The position numbers were made by a program, and so were the translations under genes. A stretch of 24,472 bases of DNA from JBGPBY01 sp041481485. GTDB taxonomy: Bacteria; Acidobacteriota; Terriglobia; 20CM-2-55-15. How positions within the stretch are numbered: position 1 is the stretch's first letter; each line of letters opens with the position of its first letter. Location: positions 1 through 24,472 of the forward strand of contig JBGPBY010000029.1 in assembly GCA_041481485.1 (NCBI GenBank), in the 5' to 3' direction. The notes beneath the pieces were generated by a model, which saw nothing but the letters and a program-made list of their open reading frames with translations, was not told where the DNA came from and ran no database searches. Positions 16,862-24,472 of this stretch are shown here, in pieces.

Positions 16862-16999
16862 CAGCCGCGTTAGCGGCGGCAGGCCCCTTTAGCCACCGGC
16901 GTCAGCCGGTGGAACATCAACCCACGAAGAACAGAGTGCCGTAAGGCACGACAAGTCCAGCAATTTTCTTGATCTGTCGCCGCTACGCAGCTGGAGTGC
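16862..16999. repeat. A/B hairpin repeat cluster after the flippase
   Basis: A full type A unit (16862-16882) and type B unit (16890-16912) match those at 9350-9398 almost base for base. A small GTGCC-GTAA-GGCAC hairpin follows at 16936-16949, and a decayed inverted type A (GTCGCCGCTACGCAGC) near 16976, preceded by CTTGATCTG as in the 9180 copy. The cluster lies between the convergent flippase and methyltransferase genes and marks the strand switch. Confidence 0.85.
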
Positions 17000-17776
17000 C
17001 TACTGTTTCCTTTCCAGAACGATGAACATCCTTATTCCGGTGAAGTACTTCATCACGGTGTTGGGAATAAGTGTCTCGAGTCCCAATAGAGACTTCGTTA
17101 CGAATGACGGAACCGGCAAGTCGTAATTGAAGCCACCTGTCGCCGCATAGGCAACGAAATCCAGATGTTCGGAATGCCGAAATCGGAATTGGGGAAATTC
17201 CTTTTCAAATTTCTTTCGATGGCGCTGCAGAATCAGCCACGGCAGTGCGGCGTTGGCAAAATTGTGATCGCTTGCGGCTGGGCGAGCTCCCCATACGCTA
17301 TCGGACAATAAGCACGGCTCATGATGAATGAACCGGTAAATAAAAAAGCTCCACAGGCTGATGTGAGGCTCCAGAAGAAGCAGCCTTCCCTCTGGAGCCA
17401 GAGTCCGGATGCATTCTCTGAAAAAACGGATAGGATCGGGCAGATGATGCAAAACGTCAATCGCGACGATGTTCCGAAGGCTTCCGTTTTGAATCGGGAT
17501 GAGTTGTGCGTCCAGCTGAATGTCGATCCACGGCGTGAGAAACACATCTGAGGAAACGATAGGCCGCCCCAGATTCTCCTTGAGGCGTCCCGAGCCGCCG
17601 CCAATTTCAAGAGTCGGATAGCCCGGGGCCATGTGATTTGCCGCAAGGTTGAAGTACCGCGAATAAATTTCCCTCAGGATCGGCTTCCGTTCCCAGGTGG
17701 CGCGCTGCCGGATGATTTCGTCGATATATTGACCCGGAACAGCGCGATTGCCGGCTATTTCATCAGTATGCTTCAT
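17000..17776 (-). CDS. class I SAM-dependent methyltransferase
   Basis: 258 residues from the ATG at 17776, whose ATGA overlaps the stop of the upstream methyltransferase gene; a TTG at 17791 is a poorer choice because its purine-rich site is only one base away. Motif I TLEIGGGSGRL (about 55-65) binds S-adenosylmethionine, and VAIDVLHHLPDP with LAPEGRLLLLEP are typical Methyltransf_11 motifs. The C-terminal half is hydrophobic/aromatic (SLWSFFIYRFIHH). Given its place it probably methylates a sugar or glycan end, but a lipid or small-molecule acceptor is not excluded. Confidence 0.82.
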   Translation of the reverse strand: MKHTDEIAGNRAVPGQYIDEIIRQRATWERKPILREIYSRYFNLAANHMAPGYPTLEIGGGSGRLKENLGRPIVSSDVFLTPWIDIQLDAQLIPIQNGSLRNIVAIDVLHHLPDPIRFFRECIRTLAPEGRLLLLEPHISLWSFFIYRFIHHEPCLLSDSVWGARPAASDHNFANAALPWLILQRHRKKFEKEFPQFRFRHSEHLDFVAYAATGGFNYDLPVPSFVTKSLLGLETLIPNTVMKYFTGIRMFIVLERKQ

Positions 17777-18519
17777 GAGGGCTTGCTGCAATCCCGCCTG
17801 GCTAGAAAGGCTACCGCGGCGGGATACTCCACCGCGTGCAGTGTTACTTCGGAAAACCCGGCTTCAAAAACATGGGTCCACGCGTCCGCTCCGAATTCGG
17901 TGTGGACCGCGAAGTCTTCGAGAGGAGTGTCCGGATTGCCGTGATAACTTCTGGGGAGGCCTTCCCGGCTGCGTGATAACCGGCCAACAATGACAGGGAC
18001 GGTGAAACACAGCGCGCCGTCCGGCTTGAGCACGCGGCAGCATTCCGTCAGGGCGTGTACCGGGTTTCGGATGTGTTCCAGCGTATCCGAGTGGATTACG
18101 ACATTGAAGGTGTGGTCGTCATATGGAAGCGAATGCATATCCACTTGCGGGTAGGCGCCATAGGAATACTTTTGAAATTTTTTTAAATAAGGCGTCAGTG
18201 TTCCTGCCTCATTGATCTCCAGAATCGCAAGTTCCTGCCATTCGCTCGGCAGACGGGCATCGCTCAGGTATTTTGTCGTTCGCAGAAAGCCGCGCAACGC
18301 GTTTGCGAGCGCGATGGAACGAAGATTCGCTCCACACTGTACGCACACCTTTCCCTGCTGGTGATTGACGTAGTCGACTTCGGAACGTGAAAGCTGCCAT
18401 TCCTCGATCAATTTATCCCACAGGACCGACTGTGTTCGAAAATCTTCGCCCCCACAAACCCCACACTGCATCAGCACACCTGCTTCATGGATTGAGATTT
18501 CAGCTTCAAAGGAATTCAT
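17773..18519 (-). CDS. SAM-methyltransferase-like protein with N-terminal zinc knuckles
   Basis: 248 residues. Two CxxC pairs, CGVC (Cys19, Cys22) and CVQC (Cys59, Cys62), precede a methyltransferase fold, seen in HSDTLEHIRNPVHALTECCRVLKPDGAL. Motif I is degenerate: ILEINEAGTL replaces the usual E-x-G-x-G-x-G, so SAM binding may be altered or lost. The start is unsure: the ATG at 18519 has no ribosome binding site, while an ATG at 18471 (MQCGVCGGEDF, 232 residues) is preceded by CAGGTG and begins right at the zinc site. It is translated together with the following methyltransferase gene via a 4-base overlap. The pair runs against the rest of the cluster. Confidence 0.8.
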   Translation of the reverse strand: MNSFEAEISIHEAGVLMQCGVCGGEDFRTQSVLWDKLIEEWQLSRSEVDYVNHQQGKVCVQCGANLRSIALANALRGFLRTTKYLSDARLPSEWQELAILEINEAGTLTPYLKKFQKYSYGAYPQVDMHSLPYDDHTFNVVIHSDTLEHIRNPVHALTECCRVLKPDGALCFTVPVIVGRLSRSREGLPRSYHGNPDTPLEDFAVHTEFGADAWTHVFEAGFSEVTLHAVEYPAAVAFLARRDCSKPS

Positions 18520-18803
18520 TTTAGATTATTGGGCCGCTCCAGCCAATTCGGCATGCAGAATAACAAATGCCGTGAAGCGGCAACCGAATAGAATTCGATT
18601 GATTCAACATTGAGGAGGAAATTGCTCTCTGTCCCCAATTTATTCCGGACTTTCATTCAAATGTCCTACAATGCACCCAAGTTGGAATGGACTGCCCTGG
18701 ACTGAAACCGGCCCCAGTAATATTTGTATATTTCTGCGTGGTATTCTGTTCGGCCCCATTCAAAACTTCGAACTGCTTGTAGGAGCGACTTCCGGATAAT
18801 CAG
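18520..18803. other. divergent promoter region, no gene seen
   Basis: 284 bases between the minus-strand methyltransferase pair and the large fusion gene. It is more AT-rich than its surroundings (for example 18719-18748) and must hold promoters for both directions, but no well-spaced -35/-10 pair could be chosen. The GTG start at 18804 lacks a clear ribosome binding site; AGGAG at 18781-18785 is too far away. Confidence 0.35.
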
Positions 18804-21800
18804 GTGACAAAGCGAAATCGAAGAATCGACATTCTGGAATGGACCGGAGAGCGATACCTGCCCGAGATCGAGGGAGAGATCGCCGCCGAACACCTGCACC
18901 GTTACGCAGTCGCCCGGGACCTGGTTCATGGCAAGGATGTTCTCGATATCGCCTGCGGGGAGGGATACGGTGCGAATCTGCTGAGCGACGTCGCTCGCTC
19001 GGTCATTGGCATGGACCTGGATGCCGATGTTATTCATCATGCGGCCAGCCGGTATGTGCGGCCAGGACTGAGTTTCAAAATTGGTTCCTGCAGCGCGATA
19101 CCGCTGGGAAATAACTCCATCGACGTCATTGTCTGTTTCGAAACCATCGAACATCACAGCCACCATTCCGAAATGTTCGATGAATTCCGGCGGGTTCTCC
19201 GGAGCGATGGATTCCTGATTATCTCAAGCCCGGACAAACATGAATACAGCGATGTCCCGCGCTTCGCGAATCCGTTTCACGTCAAGGAGCTTTACCTGAA
19301 CGAGTTTCACGATCTTCTGCGCTCGAGGTTTCGGAATGTGACGGTGTATGGTCAGCGCGTTTGTTACGGCTCGGTCCTCGCTCCAATGCAGAGTTCAGAA
19401 TTGATGTCGTGGAATACGTTCAGCGGAGGGCCCGAAAACATTCGCAGGTTTCCCGGAATGGAGAACCCGCTGTATTACATCGCGATTGCCTCGAACGGTC
19501 CGTTGGCTCCACTCCCATCCGGGATTTTTACAGATTCCAATCTGAGACCCACTCAATTTCAGCTTTCAAGCCTGAATCAGACCATTGAGGAACGTAATAA
19601 TCAAATTGCGGCCTATCAGCGCCAGGCGGAAAAAATCACCGATCAGTTGAGAACCGATCATGAACGAATCACGACCGCGAACCTTCAGATTTCCGAGTTA
19701 AACCGGAGGTTGTGCTCCAATTTTTCCAGCCTGGAAAGAGGGATGGTCGAGTTGCTCGAAGCTCGCAGAGAGATCGCGGAGTTGCGTGTCATGGTTTCGG
19801 ACCGGGAAGCGCAACTTGCAAAAGTTTCCGGCGAGCTTCAGCAAATTACGGGTTCGAGATCCTGGCGCTTTACCAGAGTGTTACGGCGATTTAAGTCATT
19901 GAACTCACCGCATCCGATCTTTGAACCCGTCATTTCCAATGGGAAACAAGAGAGCACTACCGTCGATCGGTCCAAAACCAAAGTGCCGGCGTCGGACAAG
20001 ACGGACGAACCTTCGAAAGCGGCAGCTTCGCCCGCGAATGGAACGATCGACGAACAGCTGGATTTTGATAGTGAGTTTTATCTGAATGTTTATCCCGATG
20101 TCAGAAACAACTATTCGGGAACTCCGTTCGAACATTTTGTTTTCCACGGAAAAGCGGAGGGACGAATCGGGCGGCTTCCGAAATTCGAATATTGCGGTGA
20201 TTTTTCCGGCCTTAATCCGGAACGGCCGACAGTGCTGGTTGTCAGCCACGAAGCGTCCGCCACTGGCGCTCCCGTTGTGAGCCTGAACATCATCATCGAA
20301 CTCAAGAAGCGTTTTAATGTTGTTGCACTCCTCCTGAATGGGGGTTCTCTGTTCGATGACCTGCGTGCCTCGGCGGATATCGTGGCTTGTCCGGTCACGC
20401 GAGTCAGCCAAACGGTCGTGGGATATCAGCTGGATGATCTGGTGTCGAAGTGCAGACTGGATTTCGCGATCGTGAACAGTACGGAATCCAGAAGTGTCCT
20501 TCCGGAACTTGCCAGACACTTTATTCCATCGATAGCTCTGATTCATGAGTTCGCGTCATATACGCGTCCGCGTCATGCCATTGAGGACACCGTTTTTTGG
20601 GCGACCGAGACGATTTTTTCGGCTGATATTGTCCGTAAAAATGCGCTGTCGGCATTTCCGGACCTCCTGCACAAATTTCCGCCGGTCATACCTCAGGGAA
20701 AATGCAGTCATGTTCTCTCCAGTGCAGACGATTCGTTTAAACAGAAAGACATCGACCGGATCGAAAAGACTTTTCATCCCACGGGTTGGCGAAAAGACAC
20801 GCCTGTCGTACTCGGAGTCGGATCTGTGCATTATCGCAAAGGTGTGGACCTGTTTATTGGATGCGCCGCGCGAGTATTGCAGAAGGTCCGCTGCCGCTTT
20901 ATATGGATTGGAAAAGGATTCGATCCCGAAGGCGACCAGCACTATTCTGTGTATCTCAGTGATCAAATCCAGCGGGCCGGACTGAAGGACGCCTTCGCCT
21001 TTATGGAGGAGACGTCGCAGCTGGCATTCGCATATCAGAGTGCGGACGTCCTGCTCGTCAGTTCACGGCTGGACCCTCTTCCGAATGTCAGCATTGATGC
21101 TGTTTCTCTTGGGTTGCCCATCGTGTGTTTCGACAGGGCCACCGGGATGGCGGATATACTTCGGAAAAACGGTCTGAAGAAGGAGTGTGTCGCCGCTTAT
21201 CTGGATGTCGAAAACATGGCGGAGTGTGTAATTCGCTTCCTGGAAGACCCCGATCTGCGCAGAAATACCGGAATTCGATTGAAAAGTATCGCTGAGCGAA
21301 CCTTTGACATGACCGCCTATGTCGATGAACTTCAGAGAATCGGACTGGACCGGATATCCACGGCAAGTCAGGAAAACCTCGATTCGCTGACGATCTCAGA
21401 GAGTCCACGGCTGGAGATCGATTACCTGGTAGGTCCTCGCGGAAAGGGATTCGACAAAAAGCGGGCGATTCGTCATTTTGTGCGATCCTGGGAAAACGGC
21501 TTCTTTCTGAGAAAACCTTATCCAGGGTTTCATCCGGGCGTCTACCGGGAACGATGCGGAATAATGGATCTGGGCTGCAATCCTTTTGCGCACTACTTGC
21601 GGTTCGGTATGCCGTCCGGGCCATGGGACTATGATGTTCTGATTCCTCCGGCCGACTCCTCTAATAAGAAAGTGCCGGACAATTCGTCAGTAGCGCTGCA
21701 TTTGCACGTCTTCTATGCGGATCTCCTTCCTGACATTTTTGAAAGACTGAACTGCAACAGAATCCGTCCGGATCTTTTTGTGACGGTTACCTCTGAAACT

Positions 21801-22406
21801 GATGCAGTCTGTGTACGGGAATTCGCCGGTGGATACGAGGGCAAAGTCATCGACGTTCAGATTGTTTCGAATTGCGGAAGAGACATTGGCCCATTTTTAA
21901 ACGCTTTTGGAAATTGTTTGTCCACTGCATATGAGTTTGTGGGCCACATTCATACAAAGAAAACAGCGGAACTGAATGATGATTCGATGGGAAGAACATG
22001 GTTCCTGTTTCTATTGGAGAATCTGCTGGGTCATAAGCATCCCATGATGGATATAATTCTTGGCAAAATGATTTCTGACCACTCCATTGGAATGGTATTC
22101 CCCGATGATCCCAATGTTGTGGACTGGTCGAAGAACCATGACCAGGGGGTGAAACTGGCAGCACGAATTGGAATGCGTTCACCGATTGAGTCAAACTTCA
22201 ATTTCCCGGTGGGCACGATGTTTTGGTCCAGAAGCTCTGCAATACGACGATTGATTGATCTGGAATTGGACTGGAAGGAGTATCCCCCGGAACCAATTCC
22301 GCCGGATGGAACGATTCTTCACGCGCTTGAACGACTGCTCCCATTTCTTGTCGAAGATTCCGGATTTCGCTGCGTGGTAACCAATGTTCCCGGAGTGACG
22401 CGTTAA
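18804..22406 (+). CDS. 1200-residue methyltransferase / GT4 / RgpF-domain fusion glycan-assembly protein
   Basis: Domains in order: a SAM methyltransferase (about 10-230; motif I DIACGEGYGANLL at 48-60); a coiled coil (about 253-350) ending in GSRSWRFTR (350-358), a linker motif common in such fusions; a Ser/Lys/Ala-rich linker; a YLNVYPDV module (420-460) with HFVFHGKAEGR; a GT4-type domain (about 475-850; VGSVHYRKGVDLF at 672-684, DPLPNVSIDAVSLGLP at 757-772, with Asp where GT4 usually has Glu); a second, divergent module (about 905-945; CNPFAHYLRFG); and an RgpF/rhamnan-synthesis-F-like domain (about 963-1195; NCGRDIGPF, GHIHTKK, FPVGTMFW). The likely job is polymerising and end-modifying a rhamnose-type glycan, with the coiled coil acting as a ruler as in WbdD-like systems; that part is inference. 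The start is GTG at 18804, the first possible after an upstream in-frame stop. Confidence 0.85.
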   Translation: MTKRNRRIDILEWTGERYLPEIEGEIAAEHLHRYAVARDLVHGKDVLDIACGEGYGANLLSDVARSVIGMDLDADVIHHAASRYVRPGLSFKIGSCSAIPLGNNSIDVIVCFETIEHHSHHSEMFDEFRRVLRSDGFLIISSPDKHEYSDVPRFANPFHVKELYLNEFHDLLRSRFRNVTVYGQRVCYGSVLAPMQSSELMSWNTFSGGPENIRRFPGMENPLYYIAIASNGPLAPLPSGIFTDSNLRPTQFQLSSLNQTIEERNNQIAAYQRQAEKITDQLRTDHERITTANLQISELNRRLCSNFSSLERGMVELLEARREIAELRVMVSDREAQLAKVSGELQQITGSRSWRFTRVLRRFKSLNSPHPIFEPVISNGKQESTTVDRSKTKVPASDKTDEPSKAAASPANGTIDEQLDFDSEFYLNVYPDVRNNYSGTPFEHFVFHGKAEGRIGRLPKFEYCGDFSGLNPERPTVLVVSHEASATGAPVVSLNIIIELKKRFNVVALLLNGGSLFDDLRASADIVACPVTRVSQTVVGYQLDDLVSKCRLDFAIVNSTESRSVLPELARHFIPSIALIHEFASYTRPRHAIEDTVFWATETIFSADIVRKNALSAFPDLLHKFPPVIPQGKCSHVLSSADDSFKQKDIDRIEKTFHPTGWRKDTPVVLGVGSVHYRKGVDLFIGCAARVLQKVRCRFIWIGKGFDPEGDQHYSVYLSDQIQRAGLKDAFAFMEETSQLAFAYQSADVLLVSSRLDPLPNVSIDAVSLGLPIVCFDRATGMADILRKNGLKKECVAAYLDVENMAECVIRFLEDPDLRRNTGIRLKSIAERTFDMTAYVDELQRIGLDRISTASQENLDSLTISESPRLEIDYLVGPRGKGFDKKRAIRHFVRSWENGFFLRKPYPGFHPGVYRERCGIMDLGCNPFAHYLRFGMPSGPWDYDVLIPPADSSNKKVPDNSSVALHLHVFYADLLPDIFERLNCNRIRPDLFVTVTSETDAVCVREFAGGYEGKVIDVQIVSNCGRDIGPFLNAFGNCLSTAYEFVGHIHTKKTAELNDDSMGRTWFLFLLENLLGHKHPMMDIILGKMISDHSIGMVFPDDPNVVDWSKNHDQGVKLAARIGMRSPIESNFNFPVGTMFWSRSSAIRRLIDLELDWKEYPPEPIPPDGTILHALERLLPFLVEDSGFRCVVTNVPGVTR

Positions 22407-22454
22407 ACAACTCCTATGACCGATATTTTTTTGCTCCCTCCTTCGGTGTAAGCG

Positions 22455-23414
22455 ATGAATTCAAATCCACTTTGCCTGGTACTGGGCGGCAAGGGTTTTG
22501 TCGGATCTCATCTTGTGGATGCTCTCCTCTCGCAGGGATTTCGAGTCCGGCTGTTTGATCGTCCGGGCACGGTGTTTCTGGCCGATGCATGCAGAGAACA
22601 CAGAAATCTGGAAATACTCGAAGGCGATTTCACCAGTGAATCGGATATCTCGGACGCCGTTGCCGGATGCGATTGGTGTTTTCATCTGGTTTCCACAACG
22701 TCGCCCCGGTCTTCAAATCTGGATCTCGTTTACGATATCGAAACCAATCTCAGCGGCACGGTCAGGCTTTTGCACCAGGCTTTTCACGCGGGAATTCGCA
22801 AAGTCGTCTTTCTGTCTTCTGGAGGTGCCGTGTACGGCCCGCCTCTGTGCCTGCCGATTTCGGAATCTCATCCCACCAATCCCATATGTTCGTATGGGAT
22901 CACGAAACTTGCCGTGGAGAAGTATTTGGGAATGTTCGAAAGGCTCCACGGACTGGAATACATGGTTCTCCGGATCTCGAACCTCTACGGCGAACGGCAG
23001 CGTACGAAATCGAGTCAGGGGGCAGTGGCCGTCTTTCTGGGCAAGGCTCTTGCCGGAGAGACGATTGAAATCTGGGGAGATGGTTCTGTCGTTCGCGACT
23101 ATGTCCATATCGCGGATGTGATCACAGCAATCATGGCCGCGGCCAGATACCAGGGTCCGGAGAGAGTGGTCAATATCGGTTTCGGTGTCGGAATCAGTTT
23201 GAACGAAGTGATCACCGAAATCGAATGTGCCATGGGAATGAAAGTTTCCCGAACATACGTGGAAGGCCGGGCGTTCGACGTCCCTTCCAGCGTGCTGGCA
23301 ATCGATTGTGCGAAGCGAGCTTTGAACTGGGAACCATCCATCACATTTCCAGCCGGAGTTCGGAGAACACTCCATTGGTTAACTCGATACAAGGCACTCT
23401 CACGCTCGGTGTAA
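22455..23414 (+). CDS. NAD-dependent sugar-nucleotide epimerase/dehydratase
   Basis: 319-residue extended-SDR enzyme, GalE-like. It has the NAD-binding GGKGFVG (11-17), SSGGAVYG (121-128), the catalytic Tyr147/Lys151 pair in SYGITK, RISNLYGERQ and DYVHIADV. These motifs fit UDP-hexose or UDP-HexNAc 4-epimerases and related dehydratases; the exact substrate cannot be read from sequence. It would supply a sugar donor for the neighbouring glycosyltransferases. It lies 48 bases after the fusion gene on the same strand. CGGTGTAAG just before its ATG recurs before the next gene's ATG at 23416. Confidence 0.88.
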   Translation: MNSNPLCLVLGGKGFVGSHLVDALLSQGFRVRLFDRPGTVFLADACREHRNLEILEGDFTSESDISDAVAGCDWCFHLVSTTSPRSSNLDLVYDIETNLSGTVRLLHQAFHAGIRKVVFLSSGGAVYGPPLCLPISESHPTNPICSYGITKLAVEKYLGMFERLHGLEYMVLRISNLYGERQRTKSSQGAVAVFLGKALAGETIEIWGDGSVVRDYVHIADVITAIMAAARYQGPERVVNIGFGVGISLNEVITEIECAMGMKVSRTYVEGRAFDVPSSVLAIDCAKRALNWEPSITFPAGVRRTLHWLTRYKALSRSV

Positions 23415-23415
23415 G

Positions 23416-23913
23416 ATGTCCCATATGTCAGTGCAACAAAACGCTTACAACATGAAAACCGTACGAATCCTGGTTCTGATTCTTGCTTCCGCAACCGGAC
23501 TGCTGATATTGCTGATCGCCGCGTGTTCGAATGAATACAGCAATGACAAGTCTGCCGGTAAACCTCTTTCTCCAGAGGTGGCAATCGGAGGAGGAATGAA
23601 GTACAGCGGCTCAGTCGACACTCTGACTTGCGATACTCTTGGTGGCTGGGTTTGGAACGCTGGGAACCCGACCGAAGAAATCCATGTGGACATGCTTTCG
23701 GACGGAAAGTTGATCGAAACTGTTACGGCGAACCAGAAGCGTCCAGACTTGAAGAATCTCGGAGGAACAGAAGACTACGGTTTCTCCATCAAGACACCGG
23801 TTTCATTGAAGGACGGTCAACCGCATACAATGAGTGCAAGAGTTTCAGGTGCAAGCGTACCCATTGAAGTCTGGAGCGGACTCAGTGGCAAATTGACCTG
23901 CAAGAGTAAATAG
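23416..23913 (+). CDS. small predicted lipoprotein with a GWxW-type beta domain
   Basis: Two starts are possible. The ATG at 23416 follows the epimerase stop by one base and gives 165 residues. The ATG at 23452 gives 153 residues with a cleaner lipoprotein signal: MKTVRILVLIL, a hydrophobic core, then LIAAC with Cys25. The mature part has a single domain of about 100 residues with GSVDTLTCDTLGGWVWNAGNP, VTANQKRPDL, YGFSIKTP and LKDGQPHTMSARV. This matches a repeat-type domain (G.v....l.GWawD...p, R.DL, GF.., L.DG..H) that I recall from bacterial surface and glycan-related proteins, but it has no settled name or role. It may be an envelope-anchored glycan partner; that is inference. Confidence 0.75.
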   Translation: MSHMSVQQNAYNMKTVRILVLILASATGLLILLIAACSNEYSNDKSAGKPLSPEVAIGGGMKYSGSVDTLTCDTLGGWVWNAGNPTEEIHVDMLSDGKLIETVTANQKRPDLKNLGGTEDYGFSIKTPVSLKDGQPHTMSARVSGASVPIEVWSGLSGKLTCKSK

Positions 23914-23999
23914 AACCCACAGTGCTGCATTTCACAAATATGGTCACATATTCTTGATCCTTACTTGGCATACAACGGACCGACGGACAGACGTGTTCC

Positions 24000-24047
24000 C
24001 AGCCGCGTGAGCGCGGCAGATCCCTTAGCCACCGGCTTACGCCGTGG
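24000..24047. repeat. third copy of the A/B hairpin repeat
   Basis: Type A (24000-24019, one base shorter, loop GTGA) and type B (24026-24047, loop changed to CTTAC) in the same order and orientation as at 9350 and 16862. Both halves are more degenerate than the other copies. Confidence 0.8.
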
Positions 24048-24113
24048 CTGAAATTTATCGGTTTGCCGGTGTCGCGGCGACGGAATAGGGATAGCTTGGC
24101 AGGATGGCATATT

Positions 24114-24181
24114 CCCCTCCTGAAGGAGGGGCGGCCGCGCCGGTAAAATTCGTCGTGCTACCTCAAGTTACCGGCGCGGCC
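24114..24181. repeat. composite hairpin repeat upstream of the DUF559 gene
   Basis: A 7-bp hairpin, CCCCTCC-TGAA-GGAGGGG (24114-24131), directly overlaps the edge of a second, 14-bp perfect inverted repeat (GGCCGCGCCGGTAA at 24133-24146 and its complement at 24168-24181, loop of 21 bases), followed by GGGGTGGTC. From memory, CCCCTCC...GGAGGGG-type intergenic repeats of this kind are common in many bacterial phyla. Here it ends 49 bases before the nuclease start. Confidence 0.85.
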
Positions 24182-24230
24182 GGGGTGGTCAATCCATTAG
24201 CGGAATGTCTCATGCCTGTAGGGCCTGGCT

Positions 24231-24472
24231 ATGAGCAACCGAACTTCAAGTGACGACAATATTCCACCACTAAGAAATCGCCGCAAGGAGCTGCGAAACA
24301 ACGGCACCGCGGCTGAAGCAGTCTTATGGAAACACCTTCAACGACGGCAACTTCTCGGCAAGAGGTTCCGCAGACCACACAGCATAAATCGCTATATTGT
24401 CGATTTTTTCTGCGTGGAGTGCGACATTGCGATCGAATTGGACGGAGCGCCGCACTTTTCGGAGTTGGGGGA
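24231..24472 (+). CDS. DUF559 (Vsr-like) endonuclease-domain protein, 3' end beyond the window
   Basis: 80 codons are visible before the window ends; the family is usually about 115-130 residues. RNRRKELRNNGTAAEAVLW, then RRQLLGKRFRRPHS, then YIVDFFC and IAIELDGAPH are the diagnostic DUF559 blocks. Asp58 (VDFF) and Glu69 (IELDG) are placed as the metal-binding acids of a PD-(D/E)XK/Vsr-type nuclease fold. AGGG lies 7 bases before the ATG, and an in-frame stop at 24219 fixes the start region. The family is related to very-short-patch repair nucleases, but its biological role is not established. It follows a composite repeat on the same strand and is unrelated to the glycan genes upstream. Confidence 0.88.
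   Translation, partial: MSNRTSSDDNIPPLRNRRKELRNNGTAAEAVLWKHLQRRQLLGKRFRRPHSINRYIVDFFCVECDIAIELDGAPHFSELG

Larger units (their letters stand above)
23914..24230. other. repeat-filled gap before the DUF559 gene
   Basis: 317 bases without a gene. The first ~85 bases show nothing recognisable. They are followed by an A/B hairpin pair (24000-24047), a stretch of about 65 bases with no feature, then a second repeat type (24114-24181) directly upstream of the nuclease gene. Confidence 0.6.

Overview
The window reads as a chromosomal segment of a soil-type Gram-negative bacterium, most plausibly an Acidobacteriota member. This is inferred from moderate-to-high GC, Tat-exported molybdenum hydroxylase genes with GGRGG-rich linkers, lipoproteins, and many hairpin-type intergenic repeats. 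No rRNA, tRNA or CRISPR array was seen, so the lineage is not proven from sequence.

Layout. 1-584 has no convincing gene; it holds a 98-bp near-perfect palindrome built of 7-nt repeats. 585-3422 is a two-gene operon for an isoquinoline-1-oxidoreductase-like enzyme, closed by a strong intrinsic terminator, followed by a small lipoprotein gene. 4031-6671 (minus strand) carries ispG and a Glu-family dehydrogenase gene. Divergent from ispG are tdk and an abutting DUF2231-like membrane protein gene. A 139-bp hairpin then separates these from a convergent membrane-anchored coiled-coil protein gene. A small zinc-ribbon gene, a repeat cluster and a typical 2-Cys peroxiredoxin gene follow.

10097-23913 is a surface-polysaccharide locus. 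It encodes RmlD (dTDP-L-rhamnose synthesis), four separate glycosyltransferases (three GT2, one GT4), a Wzx-type flippase, two minus-strand SAM methyltransferases bracketed on one side by repeats, a 1200-residue methyltransferase/coiled-coil/GT4/RgpF fusion, a sugar-nucleotide epimerase and a small lipoprotein. The first four genes are linked by ATGA overlaps or short gaps. RmlD, WbbL-like GT2 enzymes and the RgpF domain together point to a rhamnose-containing glycan assembled on a lipid carrier and flipped. No rmlA/B/C, Wzy polymerase or ligase gene lies in the window.

23914-24472 contains two repeat types and the start of a DUF559 (Vsr-like, PD-(D/E)XK) endonuclease gene cut by the window end. 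This repeat-plus-nuclease arrangement, the large fusion glycosyltransferase and the heptad-built palindromes are the parts most worth a second look.
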